Shown: positions 45,089-55,090, numbered from the stretch's first letter. The stretch: 64,000 nucleotides of DNA from Sphingomonas sp. 28-63-12 (GCA_002281535.1 NCGD01000016.1:124001-188000); one strand, 5' to 3'. The notes: a model not told the origin generated them from the sequence alone. Numbers and translations: made by a program.

Positions 45089-46195
45089 ATGATCGAGGGT
45101 GAATTCCAGCTGGGCCAGGGTGCCGAGACCAAACGAATCGTCGTTGCCATGTCGGGCGGGGTCGACAGTTCCGTGGTGGCGGCGCTCGCCGTGGGGACGG
45201 GTGCCGAGGTGATCGGGATCACGCTCCAGCTCTATGACCATGGCGAGGCGGTGGGACGGGCAGGCAGCTGTTGCGCCGGCCGCGACATTCGCGATGCCCG
45301 CGCGGTTTGCGATCGGCTCGGTATCGCGCATTATGTCTTCGATCATGAAAGCAGCTTTCGCGATCAGGTGATTGACGATTTTGCCGATGAGTATCTCGCC
45401 GGCCGCACCCCCATTCCGTGCATCAAGTGCAATATGGGCCCGAAATTCACCGATCTGTTCAAGTTGGCCCGCGATCTGGGGGCGGATTGCCTGGCGACCG
45501 GCCATTATGTCCGCCGCGTCGAAGGCACGGACGGTGCCGAACTCCACCGCGCGATCGATCCGGCGCGCGACCAGAGCTATTTCCTGTTCGCGACGACAGC
45601 CGCACAGCTCGATTATCTGCGCTTTCCGCTCGGCGGCATGCCCAAGGCGCGGGTGCGCGCGATCGCCGCCGAGATCGGCCTGGGCGTTGCCGCCAAGCCC
45701 GACAGCCAGGATATCTGCTTTGTGCCCGATGGCAATTATGCCGCGCTGGTCAAGAAGCTCCGGCCAGAAGCGGATAGCAGCGGGGCGATCGTCGATGAAA
45801 GCGGGCGGGTGCTCGGCCAGCACAAGGGGCTGATCCACTTCACCGTCGGCCAGCGCCGCGGGCTGGAGATTGGCGGCACACCCGAACCGCTTTATGTCAT
45901 TCGGCTCGAGCCGGGCGAAAAGCGCGTTGTCGTCGGGCCGAAGCGCGCGTTGGCCGTGGGGGCGGCTCGGTTGAGCGGGATCAACTGGATCGGCGGCGAT
46001 CATGCCGGACCGGTCACCGCCAAGGTACGCTCGCTTGCCAAGCCTGTGCCGGCGATGCTGATCGGCGATCGTGTGGCGTTCGATTCGCCGGAATATGGCG
46101 TGGCGCCCGGGCAGGCCGCCGTGCTTTATGCCGGCGAGCGCGTGCTGGGCGGTGGCTGGATTGCCGAGACGGAGCGGGCTCTGGCGCTCGCCTAA
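45089..46195 (+). CDS. mnmA: tRNA-specific 2-thiouridylase MnmA
   Basis: Adds sulfur to U34 of tRNA-Lys, Glu and Gln, supplying correct wobble decoding. The 368-residue protein has the PP-loop [13 protein letters not shown] near residue 20, the [13 protein letters not shown] segment, the catalytic Cys pair region [11 protein letters not shown] (near 112) and [13 protein letters not shown] (near 208), and the C-terminal barrel domain [14 protein letters not shown]. The start at 45089 is preceded by unremarkable sequence, and a start at 45053 is open but unlikely. Length matches alphaproteobacterial enzymes. Confidence 0.96.
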   Translation: MIEGEFQLGQGAETKRIVVAMSGGVDSSVVAALAVGTGAEVIGITLQLYDHGEAVGRAGSCCAGRDIRDARAVCDRLGIAHYVFDHESSFRDQVIDDFADEYLAGRTPIPCIKCNMGPKFTDLFKLARDLGADCLATGHYVRRVEGTDGAELHRAIDPARDQSYFLFATTAAQLDYLRFPLGGMPKARVRAIAAEIGLGVAAKPDSQDICFVPDGNYAALVKKLRPEADSSGAIVDESGRVLGQHKGLIHFTVGQRRGLEIGGTPEPLYVIRLEPGEKRVVVGPKRALAVGAARLSGINWIGGDHAGPVTAKVRSLAKPVPAMLIGDRVAFDSPEYGVAPGQAAVLYAGERVLGGGWIAETERALALA

Positions 46196-46276
46196 AGTCG
46201 AATTCCCTATGCTGAGCCGGCGCCGTACGCTGGGCTCGCGCGTTCGCGGGCGAGAGATTCTGGGGGAAAAGCGGCG

Positions 46277-46603
46277 CTAGCGCCGTTGCAGCGGCGCTGG
46301 CTGGCAGCCCAGCAGCGGATCGAATGTCACCGACCGGCTGGCGATGAACGGCACCGAGGCGGTTACCGTCCGGGTTGCGGGATTATCGCTCAGCTGGATC
46401 CGCTCCATGCCAGGTTCGAAATCCTTGTAGCAGCTGCCCAGCGGGCGATTGCCGATATAGCGGCAGGCGCAGGCGACACGGGCACCATAGCCGACGCCGA
46501 GTTCAAGCTGGGGCTGCAGCGCCCGGACATAAAGCCAGGCGGTGAGGGCGGCGGCGGCGATCAGAAACAGGCCGATCGGCAGCATCAGGCGTCTTGCGTT
46601 CAT
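46277..46603 (-). CDS. small exported protein of the sphingomonad CRYI type
   Basis: A 108-residue protein with an N-terminal membrane segment or signal (MLPIGLFLIAAAALTAWLYV) and an extracytoplasmic domain with Cys residues in VACACRYIGNRPLGSCYKDF and LLGCQPAPL. Similar small proteins lie beside serine hydrolase genes in sphingomonads, as here, but their function is not known. The gene is divergent from the hydrolase with 24 bp between starts, so shared regulation is likely. Confidence 0.72.
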   Translation of the reverse strand: MNARRLMLPIGLFLIAAAALTAWLYVRALQPQLELGVGYGARVACACRYIGNRPLGSCYKDFEPGMERIQLSDNPATRTVTASVPFIASRSVTFDPLLGCQPAPLQRR

Positions 46604-46627
46604 CGCTGGCCAGCCTAGGCTGCGGCC

Positions 46628-47713
46628 ATGCAAATAAAAAGCCTTCTTCTTGCCGGGGCCGCCGTCCTGATGCTCGCCGGGACCAGCTGGGCCCTCGCCG
46701 CCGATGATGCAGGGCCGCTCAAGCCGTTGTTCACGCCCGATCAGGCCGAGGCGCGCGCCGCTCTGCTGATCGAGGACGGGCGGGTGATCGCCAAACATTA
46801 TGCGCCCGGATATTCCGACGCGAACCGCTTCATCAGCTGGTCGATGGCGAAAACCATCACGGCGATGCTGGTTGGCGAGCTGGTGACGGACGGCAAGCTG
46901 CAGCTTGATGCGCCAGCGCCGATCGCCGAATGGCAAAAGCCCGGCGATCCCCGCGGCAAGATCACGCTGCGCCAGCTGCTCAACATGGCCTCCGGGCTCG
47001 ACCATACGGAAGTCGGCGAGCCGGTCGAAAAATCCGACACCAATCAGGTTCTGTTCGTCACCGGTACCCAGGGCATGGCGGCGCGCGCGATCGGCCAGCC
47101 GCTAGAGGCCAAGCCGGGCGAGAAGTTCGAATATAGCTCGCTGACGACGATCATCCTGTCCGAAATCATCACCCGGACGCTTACCGACAGCCGTGATCCG
47201 CGCGTGCGGGCCAAGGCGTATCGCGATTTCGAATATGCCCGGCTGTTCACGCCGATCGGCGTCACCACCGCTTTCCCGGAATTTGACGGCGCGGGCACGC
47301 AGATCGGCGGGTCACTGATCCATATGTCGCTCGACGATTTCGGCCGGATCGGCGGGTTGTTGCTCGACGGTAAGGCGCCCGACGGCACTCAGGTGATCGC
47401 CCCTGACTGGCTGGCCTTCATGAAATCGCCGTCTCCGACCAATGCCGAATATGGCGGGCAGACCTGGCTCAATCTGCCGGGCGGCGCCGACGGGACGCCA
47501 TCGCTTTTCCCCGACAAGGGGCCGGCCAATCTGGTGTCGATGAACGGGCATCTCGGCCAATATGTCATGGCATTTGATGGTAATGGCACCGACGCTAAGG
47601 TGCATCATTATGTGCTGGTCCGCCTTGGCAAGACGCAGGACACGAAACTGCGCGGTGTGATCGACCGGATTGGCGATGTCGTGAACGGTCTGATCAAGCC
47701 AATGGCGGGCTGA
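46628..47713 (+). CDS. exported serine hydrolase of the beta-lactamase/PBP fold
   Basis: A 361-residue protein with a signal peptide (MQIKSLLLAGAAVLMLAGTS, cut near ALA). The class C-like serine motif SWSMAKT (Ser-x2-Lys near residue 70) is clear, the second motif is YSS in EKFEYSSLTT (near 171), and a C-terminal HxG-like NGHLGQY (near 302) is present. These are hydrolases (esterase, peptidase or DD-peptidase-like), rarely true beta-lactamases. It is divergent from the small exported protein. Substrate unknown. Confidence 0.88.
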   Translation: MQIKSLLLAGAAVLMLAGTSWALAADDAGPLKPLFTPDQAEARAALLIEDGRVIAKHYAPGYSDANRFISWSMAKTITAMLVGELVTDGKLQLDAPAPIAEWQKPGDPRGKITLRQLLNMASGLDHTEVGEPVEKSDTNQVLFVTGTQGMAARAIGQPLEAKPGEKFEYSSLTTIILSEIITRTLTDSRDPRVRAKAYRDFEYARLFTPIGVTTAFPEFDGAGTQIGGSLIHMSLDDFGRIGGLLLDGKAPDGTQVIAPDWLAFMKSPSPTNAEYGGQTWLNLPGGADGTPSLFPDKGPANLVSMNGHLGQYVMAFDGNGTDAKVHHYVLVRLGKTQDTKLRGVIDRIGDVVNGLIKPMAG

Positions 47714-47777
47714 TCGGGCAACAGGCACGGGCTTAAGCCCAGCCTGACAGCCGTGATCGACTGGCATATGAGGCAGT

Positions 47778-48134
47778 GTGGCAAGGCTGATCATCTGGTT
47801 CGACGGTGCGTGCCCGCTGTGCCGCCGTGAGATTGCGCTGGTTCGCCGGCTCGATCGGGCGCGTCGCATTGACTTCATCGATGTCTCCGGCCCCGATTCG
47901 GTCTGTCCGATCGATCGCGACGCGCTGCTCGCGCGCTTCCATGCCTGTGAGGACGGCGTGATGCTGTCGGGCGCGGCAGCATTTGCGGCAATGTGGCGGG
48001 CGGTGCCGATATTGCGGCCGCTCGGGCTGGCCGCGCGTAGCGGCTTGGTGCTGGCCGTGCTTGAATGGGCCTATCGGCGCTTTTTGCGCTGGCGACCGGT
48101 GCTGCAGCGATTGGCCGGCGGCGGCGCGGGTTAG
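47778..48134 (+). CDS. DCC-family thiol-disulfide oxidoreductase (DUF393)
   Basis: A 118-residue protein beginning WFDGACPLCRREIALVRRLD, the DGxCxxC-type signature of the DUF393/DCC family, with IDFIDVSGP, and a C-terminal LEWAYRRFLRWRP segment. Members look like small thioredoxin-related proteins; few have known roles. GTG is the start, with the frame beginning right after a stop codon region. It overlaps the following convergent PhzF gene by 4 bp. Confidence 0.85.
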   Translation: MARLIIWFDGACPLCRREIALVRRLDRARRIDFIDVSGPDSVCPIDRDALLARFHACEDGVMLSGAAAFAAMWRAVPILRPLGLAARSGLVLAVLEWAYRRFLRWRPVLQRLAGGGAG

Positions 48135-48928
48135 AGCAGGAAAACGCCCTCCAGCACGGTCACGCAGCGGCCGCCCAGGATCACCCGGTCGCCGTCGAGC
48201 CTGCACGCGACATGGCCGCCGCGCTGGCTCGCCTGATAGGCGCTGAACGTATCGCGACCCAGCCGGGCGGCCCAATAGGGCGTCATCACCGCATGCGCCG
48301 ATCCCGTCACCGGGTCTTCGGGGATGTCATAATGCGGCGTGAAGACCCTGCTGATCACGTCGCTGGTGTCACCTGGCGCCGTGACGACAGCGACAAGCGG
48401 GCCGAGCGCGGCGAGCGCACGCTGATCGGGGACCAAAGTGCGGACCTGCTCGGCTGTTTCGAGCACGATCAGCGCATAGCCGGTTTCATACCAGCGCGTC
48501 TCGACAGCGCTGGCGAGACCGAGTGCGGTCACGATTTCCGGCAACGGCTTCGGGTGTGGCGCCCAGGCCGGCAGCGCCAGTTGATAGCCTTCGCCGTCGC
48601 GCGTGACCGACAGGATGCCGGCCTTGCGTGTGCGGAAGCTGATGCTGTCCAGCGCCGGATCGGCCTGCAGCAGATAATGGCCGCTGGCCAAGGTCGCATG
48701 GCCGCAAAGCGCGACTTCCGCCGCCGGGGTGAACCAGCGCAGTTCATAATCGGCCGCGCCGCTGGCGTCGGGCAGCAGAAAGGCGGTTTCGCTGAGATTA
48801 TTTTCCGCCGCGATCGCCAGAAGAGTCTCATCCGCCAGCCAGGTCACCAGCGGCATCACGGCGGCGGGATTGCCGGTGAAGGGCCGGTCGGCAAAGGCGT
48901 CGATCTGGGTGAGCGGCAGGCGGATCAT
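48131..48928 (-). CDS. PhzF-family isomerase-like protein
   Basis: A 265-residue member of the PhzF/diaminopimelate epimerase fold. Family landmarks: IDAFADRPFTGNPAAVMPL near the start, LLAIAAENNLSETAFLLP with the conserved Glu, ELRWFTPAAEVALCGHATLASGH (active-site half), and EDPVTGSAHAVMTPYWA near residue 215. No phenazine gene set is nearby, so a role in phenazine synthesis is unlikely; the reaction is unknown. Its ATG overlaps the CDF gene stop by 4 bp. Confidence 0.92.
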   Translation of the reverse strand: MIRLPLTQIDAFADRPFTGNPAAVMPLVTWLADETLLAIAAENNLSETAFLLPDASGAADYELRWFTPAAEVALCGHATLASGHYLLQADPALDSISFRTRKAGILSVTRDGEGYQLALPAWAPHPKPLPEIVTALGLASAVETRWYETGYALIVLETAEQVRTLVPDQRALAALGPLVAVVTAPGDTSDVISRVFTPHYDIPEDPVTGSAHAVMTPYWAARLGRDTFSAYQASQRGGHVACRLDGDRVILGGRCVTVLEGVFLL

Positions 48929-49902
48929 CGGGCGTCGTCCTTCAGCTTGGCGATTTCATCGGCTTCGACCAGATCGTTGCCGGGATGGTCCACTTGCCCT
49001 TCGGGATCGATATGAATCAGAACCTCGGTGCCGGGAAATTCCTGCGCCAAGCTATGTTCGATCCGGTCGGTTACGACATGCGCGTCGGCGATCGTCATGC
49101 GCGGGTCCATCCAGATGTGAAACTGCACGAAATCGGTTGCCCCGCTTGTGCGGGTGCGCAGATCGTGAAGGCCCCGGAGTTCGGGATGGCGGCCGGCCAC
49201 CTCGACAAAGCGGCGGCGCTTTTCGGGGGGCCATTCCTTGTCCATCAACTGGTCGATCGCCGCGCTGGAGGCTCGCCATGCGCCCCAGAGCAGCCAGGCA
49301 GCAATCGCAATGCCGAACAGCGGATCAGCCCCGGCGATACCGAGATATTGATCCAGGACCAAAGCCGCGATCACGGCAATGTTGAGCAGGATGTCGGACT
49401 GGTAATGGACATGATCGGCGCCGATCGCGACCGATCCAGTCCGGGCGATGACGTGGCGCTGATAGGCAAGCAGGCCAATCGTCACGGCGATCGCGATCAC
49501 CGAAGCGGCGATGCCCAATTCGGCATCCGCCGTCACCTGATGTGCGGTCAGCCGGTCGACCGCGCGGCCGAAGATGGCAACTGCCGAGACGGCGATAACA
49601 GCGACCTGGAACAGCGCGACCAGCGATTCGGCCTTGCCGTGGCCAAAGCGGTGATCGTGATCGGCAGGCTGGGCGGCGAGACGGACGCCAAATAGCGTCA
49701 TCAGTGATGCGACCAGATCAAGACCGGTATCGGCGAGCGACCCCAGCATCGCGACCGAGCCTGTATGCCAGGCGGCATAGCTTTTTATCGCCATCAGCAC
49801 CGTTGCGGCCGATACGCTGGCGATTGCCGCACGGGTGGTCAGCGCGCCACTGGCGTGATGATGCGCTGCCCGGGCATGATGATGGTTGTGCGCATCGCTC
49901 AT
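48925..49902 (-). CDS. cation diffusion facilitator transporter
   Basis: A 325-residue proton-coupled divalent-metal exporter (Zn, Fe or Co class) of the inner membrane. A His-rich N-terminus (SDAHNHHHARAAHHHAS) precedes six hydrophobic segments. The metal site residues are visible in LADTGLDLVASL (TM2) and GADHVHYQSDILLN (TM5), and the C-terminal regulatory domain (LRTRTSGATDFVQFHIWMDP, VTDRIEHSLAQEFPG) is intact. ATGA overlaps with pdxH upstream and phzF-like downstream show a three-gene operon. Confidence 0.92.
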   Translation of the reverse strand: MSDAHNHHHARAAHHHASGALTTRAAIASVSAATVLMAIKSYAAWHTGSVAMLGSLADTGLDLVASLMTLFGVRLAAQPADHDHRFGHGKAESLVALFQVAVIAVSAVAIFGRAVDRLTAHQVTADAELGIAASVIAIAVTIGLLAYQRHVIARTGSVAIGADHVHYQSDILLNIAVIAALVLDQYLGIAGADPLFGIAIAAWLLWGAWRASSAAIDQLMDKEWPPEKRRRFVEVAGRHPELRGLHDLRTRTSGATDFVQFHIWMDPRMTIADAHVVTDRIEHSLAQEFPGTEVLIHIDPEGQVDHPGNDLVEADEIAKLKDDAR

Positions 49903-50477
49903 GGGTAGAGCATGCCCTCGATCCATCCGTCGCCGGCGCGAGTAAACAGCCGGCGTTCGTGCAGCCGATGTTCGCGATCCTGCCAGAATTCAATTGTATC
50001 GGCGGTGACGCGATATCCCGACCAATGCGGCGGCCGTGGCACGTCGACGCCCTCGAAGCGCGCCTGCATGGCAGCGAAGCGCGCTTCAAAGGTCGCGCGA
50101 CTGTCCAGCGGGCGTGACTGGTCGGACGCCCAGGCGCCCAGTTGCGAATCGCGACCGCGGGTGGCGAAATAGGCATCGGCTTCGCCCGGACTGACCGTGG
50201 AGACCCCCCCCTCGATCCGGATCTGGCGCCGGAGCGACTTCCAGTGGAACAGCAAGGCGGCCTGCGGATTGGCGGCGAGATCGGCCGCCTTGCGGCCTTC
50301 CTGGTTGGTGTAGAAGACGAAACCGTCGGGACCATGACCTTTGAGCAGCACCATCCGCAGCCCGAGCCGGCCGACAGCGTCGCTGGTTGCGAGCGCCATC
50401 GCGTTCGAATCGTTGATTTCGGTCACGCGTGCCTCGGCGTACCAGGCGGCGAACAGATCGAGTGGGTCGGTGGTCAT
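49899..50477 (-). CDS. pdxH: pyridoxamine 5'-phosphate oxidase
   Basis: FMN-dependent oxidation of PNP/PMP to pyridoxal phosphate. The 192-residue protein shows the family blocks: ATSDAVGRLGLRMVLLKG (near residue 30), FVFYTNQEGRKAADLAANP (53), ALLFHWKSLRRQIRIEG, RDSQLGAWASDQSRPL, PPHWSGYRVTADTIEFWQD and the C-terminal HERRLFTR. Length is slightly short but complete. It is the first gene of the pdxH-CDF-phzF operon. No strong ribosome-binding site was identified. Confidence 0.96.
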   Translation of the reverse strand: MTTDPLDLFAAWYAEARVTEINDSNAMALATSDAVGRLGLRMVLLKGHGPDGFVFYTNQEGRKAADLAANPQAALLFHWKSLRRQIRIEGGVSTVSPGEADAYFATRGRDSQLGAWASDQSRPLDSRATFEARFAAMQARFEGVDVPRPPHWSGYRVTADTIEFWQDREHRLHERRLFTRAGDGWIEGMLYP

Positions 50478-50685
50478 GCGCGGTCCTTATCGTGTCGGCT
50501 GGTCTCCGTCACCTTGCAAGCCGGCCGCTGCAGCTGAATTGCCGCAGTGATCGGCGCGACGGCGCGCTTGGTTGTTGCACGGCAGCATCGATTGTGGTGA
50601 CCATACCCGCGCATCATCGGCAGGGGGAATCATTGGCGGCAATTGGACGATCATTGCCGCAAGGGCACAACAGGCGGGCGTACTG

Positions 50686-53163
50686 ATGGCGACCGTGTCG
50701 ACCGCCATACTCGATCCCGCCCTGCAGGCTGCGCGCTGGATTGCCGATTATTGTCGCGATCACCCCAAGGGTGACGTGATGGACGCTGGTGGCGATGCCT
50801 GGGCATCGATGCTCGAGGAGCTAGCGGGCGCGGTCGGCGACGATCTGGGCCATGCCCGCGAGCGGGTGCAGCGTCAGGCCGAGGACATTGGCACGGGATT
50901 TCGCATCATTGGCGAAAGCGAAGAGCGGCCCTGGCCGGTATCGCCGGTGCCGCTGTTGATCGACGAGGCCGAATGGGCAGCGATTGCCGCGGGTGTCGAG
51001 CAGCGCGCGGTGCTGATGGAAATGATCCTCGCCGATCTTTATGGCCCCGGCAACCTGACCGCGGGCGGATCGATCCCGGCGGCGTTGGTCAACGGCAGCC
51101 CGTTTTTCCTGCGGCCGCTTGTCGGACTCGAGCCGCCGGGCGGGCACCACCTGCATTTCGTGGCGATGGATCTGGGGCGTGGCCCGGGTGGCGAATGGCG
51201 CGTGCTGGCCGATCATCTGCGTGCCCCGGCCGGGGCCGGCTATGCCCTGGAGAACCGGCTGGCGGTTTCGCGCACGATCGGCGGGTTGCAGACGCGGCTC
51301 AATATCCAGCGTCACGCGCCATTTTTCGCCGATTTCCGCGCCGGGCTGGCGGCGGCGTGCAAGCGCACCGAACCGCGCATCGGGCTGTTGACGCCGGGGC
51401 GCTATAATCCCAGCTATACCGAACAAGCCCATCTGGCGCGCTATCTCGGGCTGTTGCTGGTCGAGGGTGCCGATCTCGCGGTGCTGGAGGACAAGCTCTA
51501 TATCCGCACGATCGCCGGCCTAAAGCGCGTCGATGCTTTGTGGCGGCGGATCGATCCACGGCTGATCGATCCGCTGGCGTTCGATTCGCATTCGACGATC
51601 GGCGTCGCCGGCCTGATCGATGCGATGGCGGCGGGCAATGTCGTCGTCAGCAACGCGCCGGGTTCGGCCGTCCTCGAAAGCCCGGCTTTCGAAGCCTTTA
51701 TGCCGCGACTCGCCCGCGAACTGCTTGGCGCACCACTGAAAATCCCCAATATCGCGACTTGGTGGTGTGGGCAGGATGCCGCGCAGGCGCATGTCGCCGC
51801 TCATGTCGATTCGCTGCTGATCGGTCCCGCCTTTACCGCCGCTCCGCTTGGCCTGCCCGACGGCAAGCCGGTGATGGCCGGCGATCTCTCGCCCGAAGAC
51901 CGCGCGGCCTTGCTGGCGGATATGGTGCGCCGCCCGCAGGATTATGTCGGCCAGGAAAATGTCCGCCTGTCGACAATGCCGGTTGTGACCGAAGACCGGC
52001 TGGTGGCGCGTCCCTTCACCCTGCGCGTCTTCGCTGCGCGCTGCGCCAATGGCGGCTGGACGGTGATGCCGGGCGGCTTTGCCCGGATCGGCGAACATCC
52101 CGATCCGCGCGCCTCGATGATCGGGGAGGGCAGCTGGTCGGCCGATGTCGCCGTATTCGGCGACACACCGGTCGCGCCGGTATCGCTGCTGCCCGATGCG
52201 GCGGCGGTCAATATCCGGCGCAACCCGGGCACCTTGCCGAGCCGGGTTGCGGATAATTTCTACTGGCTCGGCCGCTATCTCGAGCGTGGCGAGGCGTTGC
52301 TGAGCGTGATCCGGGTGATGCTGGGCAATTCGATCACCGCCGATGCTGGCGCCGCACTGGCGCCCGACACCATTGCGCGCCTCGTCGGGATCATCGTTGA
52401 GGATGGCGCGGCGCCGCGCCCGCCCAGCCTGCGCCGCACCGATCTGATCACGCTCGCGCGCACCGCGATGGAAGAAGGCGAGGGCGGCTGGAACAGCGTG
52501 CGCGCGATCAACCGCACCGCGCGGGCGATCGGTGCCGGGTCGCGCGACCGGCTGTCGGCCGATATGACTCGCTTGCTCGATGCGCCGGCGCCGGCCGGCG
52601 GCGCGCTGCTCGATCGCGCTGGATCGCTCCAGCGGCGATTTGCGGCGCTTGCCGGATTGTCGACCGAACATATGGGCCGCACCGATGCCTGGCGCTTCCA
52701 CGATCTCGGCCGCCGGATCGAGCGTGCTACCGCGGTTGCCCGGGCGGTGCGCGTCTTTGGGTGTGGCGCGGCCACCGCGGACGATCTGTCGACCTTGCTC
52801 GACGTGGCGGATAGCCAGATCAGCTATCGGCAACGCTATCTGGGCGGGTTGGCGCATGACCCGGTGGTCGATCTGGTCGCACTCGATCCAGGCAATCCCC
52901 GCGCGATCGCCTATCAGGTCGCGGCGATCAGCCAGCATCTGCGCGAACTGCCGGTGCTGGCCGATGATGGCATGGCCGAAGCGCAACAGGTTGAAGCGAC
53001 GGCGCTGGCGGCGCTGGTCTCGACAGCCACCGCTGCCACGCTTGATGAGGCGAGACTGCGCGAGATCGAACGCCGATTGTCGCGCCTGTCAGAGGCCATT
53101 GCCCGGCGGTATTTTCTGCAAGGGGGGGAACCACTGCGCGCGGGCGGCCTTACGCTTGCATGA
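50686..53163 (+). CDS. fused circularly permuted ATP-grasp and alpha-E protein
   Basis: An 825-residue fusion. Residues about 60-480 are a circularly permuted ATP-grasp (DUF404-type) domain: MILADLYGPGNLTAGGSIP, GLQTRLNIQRHAPFF, GRYNPSYTEQAHLARYLGLLLVEG, RRIDPRLIDPLAF, NAPGSAVLESPAF. Residues about 510-825 are an all-alpha alpha-E (DUF403) domain: LPSRVADNFYWLGRYLERGE, RRIERATAVARAV. In most genomes these are two adjacent genes, followed by a transglutaminase-like gene as here. The cluster is predicted to make or process a peptide or glutamyl tag; the product is not known. The ATG at 50686 gives the normal N-terminus. Confidence 0.9.
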   Translation: MATVSTAILDPALQAARWIADYCRDHPKGDVMDAGGDAWASMLEELAGAVGDDLGHARERVQRQAEDIGTGFRIIGESEERPWPVSPVPLLIDEAEWAAIAAGVEQRAVLMEMILADLYGPGNLTAGGSIPAALVNGSPFFLRPLVGLEPPGGHHLHFVAMDLGRGPGGEWRVLADHLRAPAGAGYALENRLAVSRTIGGLQTRLNIQRHAPFFADFRAGLAAACKRTEPRIGLLTPGRYNPSYTEQAHLARYLGLLLVEGADLAVLEDKLYIRTIAGLKRVDALWRRIDPRLIDPLAFDSHSTIGVAGLIDAMAAGNVVVSNAPGSAVLESPAFEAFMPRLARELLGAPLKIPNIATWWCGQDAAQAHVAAHVDSLLIGPAFTAAPLGLPDGKPVMAGDLSPEDRAALLADMVRRPQDYVGQENVRLSTMPVVTEDRLVARPFTLRVFAARCANGGWTVMPGGFARIGEHPDPRASMIGEGSWSADVAVFGDTPVAPVSLLPDAAAVNIRRNPGTLPSRVADNFYWLGRYLERGEALLSVIRVMLGNSITADAGAALAPDTIARLVGIIVEDGAAPRPPSLRRTDLITLARTAMEEGEGGWNSVRAINRTARAIGAGSRDRLSADMTRLLDAPAPAGGALLDRAGSLQRRFAALAGLSTEHMGRTDAWRFHDLGRRIERATAVARAVRVFGCGAATADDLSTLLDVADSQISYRQRYLGGLAHDPVVDLVALDPGNPRAIAYQVAAISQHLRELPVLADDGMAEAQQVEATALAALVSTATAATLDEARLREIERRLSRLSEAIARRYFLQGGEPLRAGGLTLA

Positions 53164-53176
53164 CCGCGACCACGCC

Positions 53177-54055
53177 ATGATCTACGCCATCCGCCACGTC
53201 ACGCGCTTCGATTACGGCGCCCAGGTGCGGTTTGCGCGCTGCAATTTGCGGTTGCGACCGATCTTATGGTCGGGCCAGACGCTTGACGATTATCAGCTGA
53301 CGATCAGTCCAACCGGCCGGATCGCCCCGGCCCGGGCAGAGGCCGGGTTGGCCAATGTCGTGCGGCTGACGGTGGAAGAGCCGGTGCGCTTTCTAACAAT
53401 CGAGAGTGTTTCGCGCGTAACTGTCGACCGGCTGATTCCGGTGCCCGGCCCCGATGATCCGACCCTGGCCGAGGTCGCCCATGCCGCCAGGCGCAGCCGT
53501 GACGGATCGGCCGCTGGCCCCAGCGCCTATCTTTTTCCGTCGCCGCTGATCCCGCTCGATCCCGATATCGCCGCCTATTGCGCGGCGGATCTAGCGCCCG
53601 ATCGCCCTGCGCTTGAGGCGGCGATCGCCCTGGCGCAGCGCATCCAGCGTGATTTCGATTTCGATCCGACCGCGACGCTGGTCGATACGCCGCCGCGTGA
53701 GGCGTTCATGAAGCGTGGCGGGGTTTGCCAGGATTTCGCCCAGATCATGATCACCGGGCTGCGTGCCGCCGGGCTGCCCGCCGCCTATGCCTCGGGCTAT
53801 ATCCGCACCATTCCGCCGCCGGGGATGGAGCGGCTGGTCGGCGCCGATGCGACCCATGCCTGGGTATTGCTCTGGTGCGGCGAGCAGATCGGCTGGGTCG
53901 GGGTCGATCCGACCAACGGCATCTGGATGGCGGGCGATCATATCATCATGGCGATAGGCCGCGATTATGCCGAAATCGCGCCGATCGACGGCATCGTGCT
54001 CGGCTCTGGCGCGCAGAAGCTCGAAGTCAGCGTGGACGTTGCGCCGATCGGCTAG
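53177..54055 (+). CDS. transglutaminase-like cysteine peptidase
   Basis: A 292-residue protein of the bacterial transglutaminase-like family. It begins IYAIRHVTRFDYGAQVRFAR with the N-terminal beta domain, and carries the catalytic triad: Cys in KRGGVCQDFAQ (near residue 184), His in GADATHAWVLL (near 230) and Asp in WVGVDPTNG (near 245). It follows the ATP-grasp/alpha-E gene by 13 bp, the standard partnership; it may ligate or cut the same peptide. ATG at 53177 was chosen since the frame upstream overlaps the preceding gene. Confidence 0.92.
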   Translation: MIYAIRHVTRFDYGAQVRFARCNLRLRPILWSGQTLDDYQLTISPTGRIAPARAEAGLANVVRLTVEEPVRFLTIESVSRVTVDRLIPVPGPDDPTLAEVAHAARRSRDGSAAGPSAYLFPSPLIPLDPDIAAYCAADLAPDRPALEAAIALAQRIQRDFDFDPTATLVDTPPREAFMKRGGVCQDFAQIMITGLRAAGLPAAYASGYIRTIPPPGMERLVGADATHAWVLLWCGEQIGWVGVDPTNGIWMAGDHIIMAIGRDYAEIAPIDGIVLGSGAQKLEVSVDVAPIG

Positions 54056-54136
54056 CATCATAACGCGCTCATGGGTTTGCGCTTCCAGTGCTGATACCCC
54101 AAATAGACGGCAACTGACCAACCAATCGGGAACCCA

Positions 54137-55084
54137 ATGGCCGATCCGTATCAATTGCTGGGTGTCGCGCGCGGGGCGAGCGAGGCCGAAATCAAAAAGG
54201 CCTATCGCAAGCTTGCCAAGGAGCTCCATCCTGATCGCAACAAGGATAATCCCAAGGCATCCGAGAAATTCTCGCAGGTCACCAATGCCTATGACCTGCT
54301 GAGCGACAAGGACAAGCGCGCCCGTTTCGATCGCGGCGAGATCGATGGCGACGGCAATCCTGCCTCGCCATTCGGCTTCAATCCGGGGCAGGGCGGCGGT
54401 GGCGGCGGTTTCCGCCCCGGGCCCGGCGGGGGTGGCGCCAATTTCGATTTTGGGGGTGGCGATCCGGGCGATATCGGCGATATCTTTGAAGGCCTGTTCG
54501 GTGGCAAGCGTGGTGGCGGTGGGGGCTTTGCCAGCGGTTTTGGCCGCCGGCCCTCCCCGAAGGGCGCCAATATCGCCTATAAGCTGGCCGTGCCCTTTGC
54601 CGACGCCGCGACGCTGGCGCCGCAGCGGATCACGCTGGGTGATGGCAAGACGATCGATCTGAAATTGCCCGCCGGGGTCGATACCGGCACGCAAATGCGG
54701 CTTGCCGGCAAGGGCCAGCCCGGCCCGGGCGGTGCCGGCGATGCGATCGTGACGATCGAGGTTCAGCCGCACCGGTTCTTCGAGCGCGTTGGCGACGATG
54801 TCCGGCTCGACCTGCCGGTCAGCCTGGCCGAGGCGGTGCTTGGTGCATCGGTACGCGTGCCGACGGTGGAGGGGGCGGTGATGCTGTCGGTGCCGCGCGG
54901 ATCGACGTCGGGCAAGGTGCTCCGGTTGAAGGGGCGGGGCTTTCACAAAAAGGCGGGCGAGCGCGGCGATCAATTGGTGACGTTGCTGGTCGACCTGCCG
55001 GTCGATGACGATGCCCTGATCGAATTTGCCCAGAACTGGGCAACCAAGGACAAATGGAACCCACGCGGCAAGCTGGACCTCTGA
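54137..55084 (+). CDS. DnaJ-class co-chaperone (CbpA-like, no zinc finger)
   Basis: A 315-residue J-domain protein. The J domain occupies residues 1-70 ([32 protein letters not shown] with [21 protein letters not shown]), then a long Gly/Phe-rich linker ([17 protein letters not shown], about 80-145), then DnaJ-type C-terminal domains ([60 protein letters not shown]). It has no Cys-rich zinc region, as in CbpA. It activates DnaK on clients. It seems to begin a gene row with yihY and fabI. Confidence 0.94.
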   Translation: MADPYQLLGVARGASEAEIKKAYRKLAKELHPDRNKDNPKASEKFSQVTNAYDLLSDKDKRARFDRGEIDGDGNPASPFGFNPGQGGGGGGFRPGPGGGGANFDFGGGDPGDIGDIFEGLFGGKRGGGGGFASGFGRRPSPKGANIAYKLAVPFADAATLAPQRITLGDGKTIDLKLPAGVDTGTQMRLAGKGQPGPGGAGDAIVTIEVQPHRFFERVGDDVRLDLPVSLAEAVLGASVRVPTVEGAVMLSVPRGSTSGKVLRLKGRGFHKKAGERGDQLVTLLVDLPVDDDALIEFAQNWATKDKWNPRGKLDL

Positions 55085-55090
55085 CGCCCG

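Noticed and set aside
44755..45102. A 115-codon frame in the sciP-mnmA gap
   Set aside because: No ribosome-binding site, biased composition, and it runs into the mnmA start. Treated as noncoding.
48131..48928. Phenazine biosynthesis locus
   Set aside because: Only a PhzF-fold protein is present; none of the other phz genes lie nearby, and PhzF homologues are widespread without phenazines.
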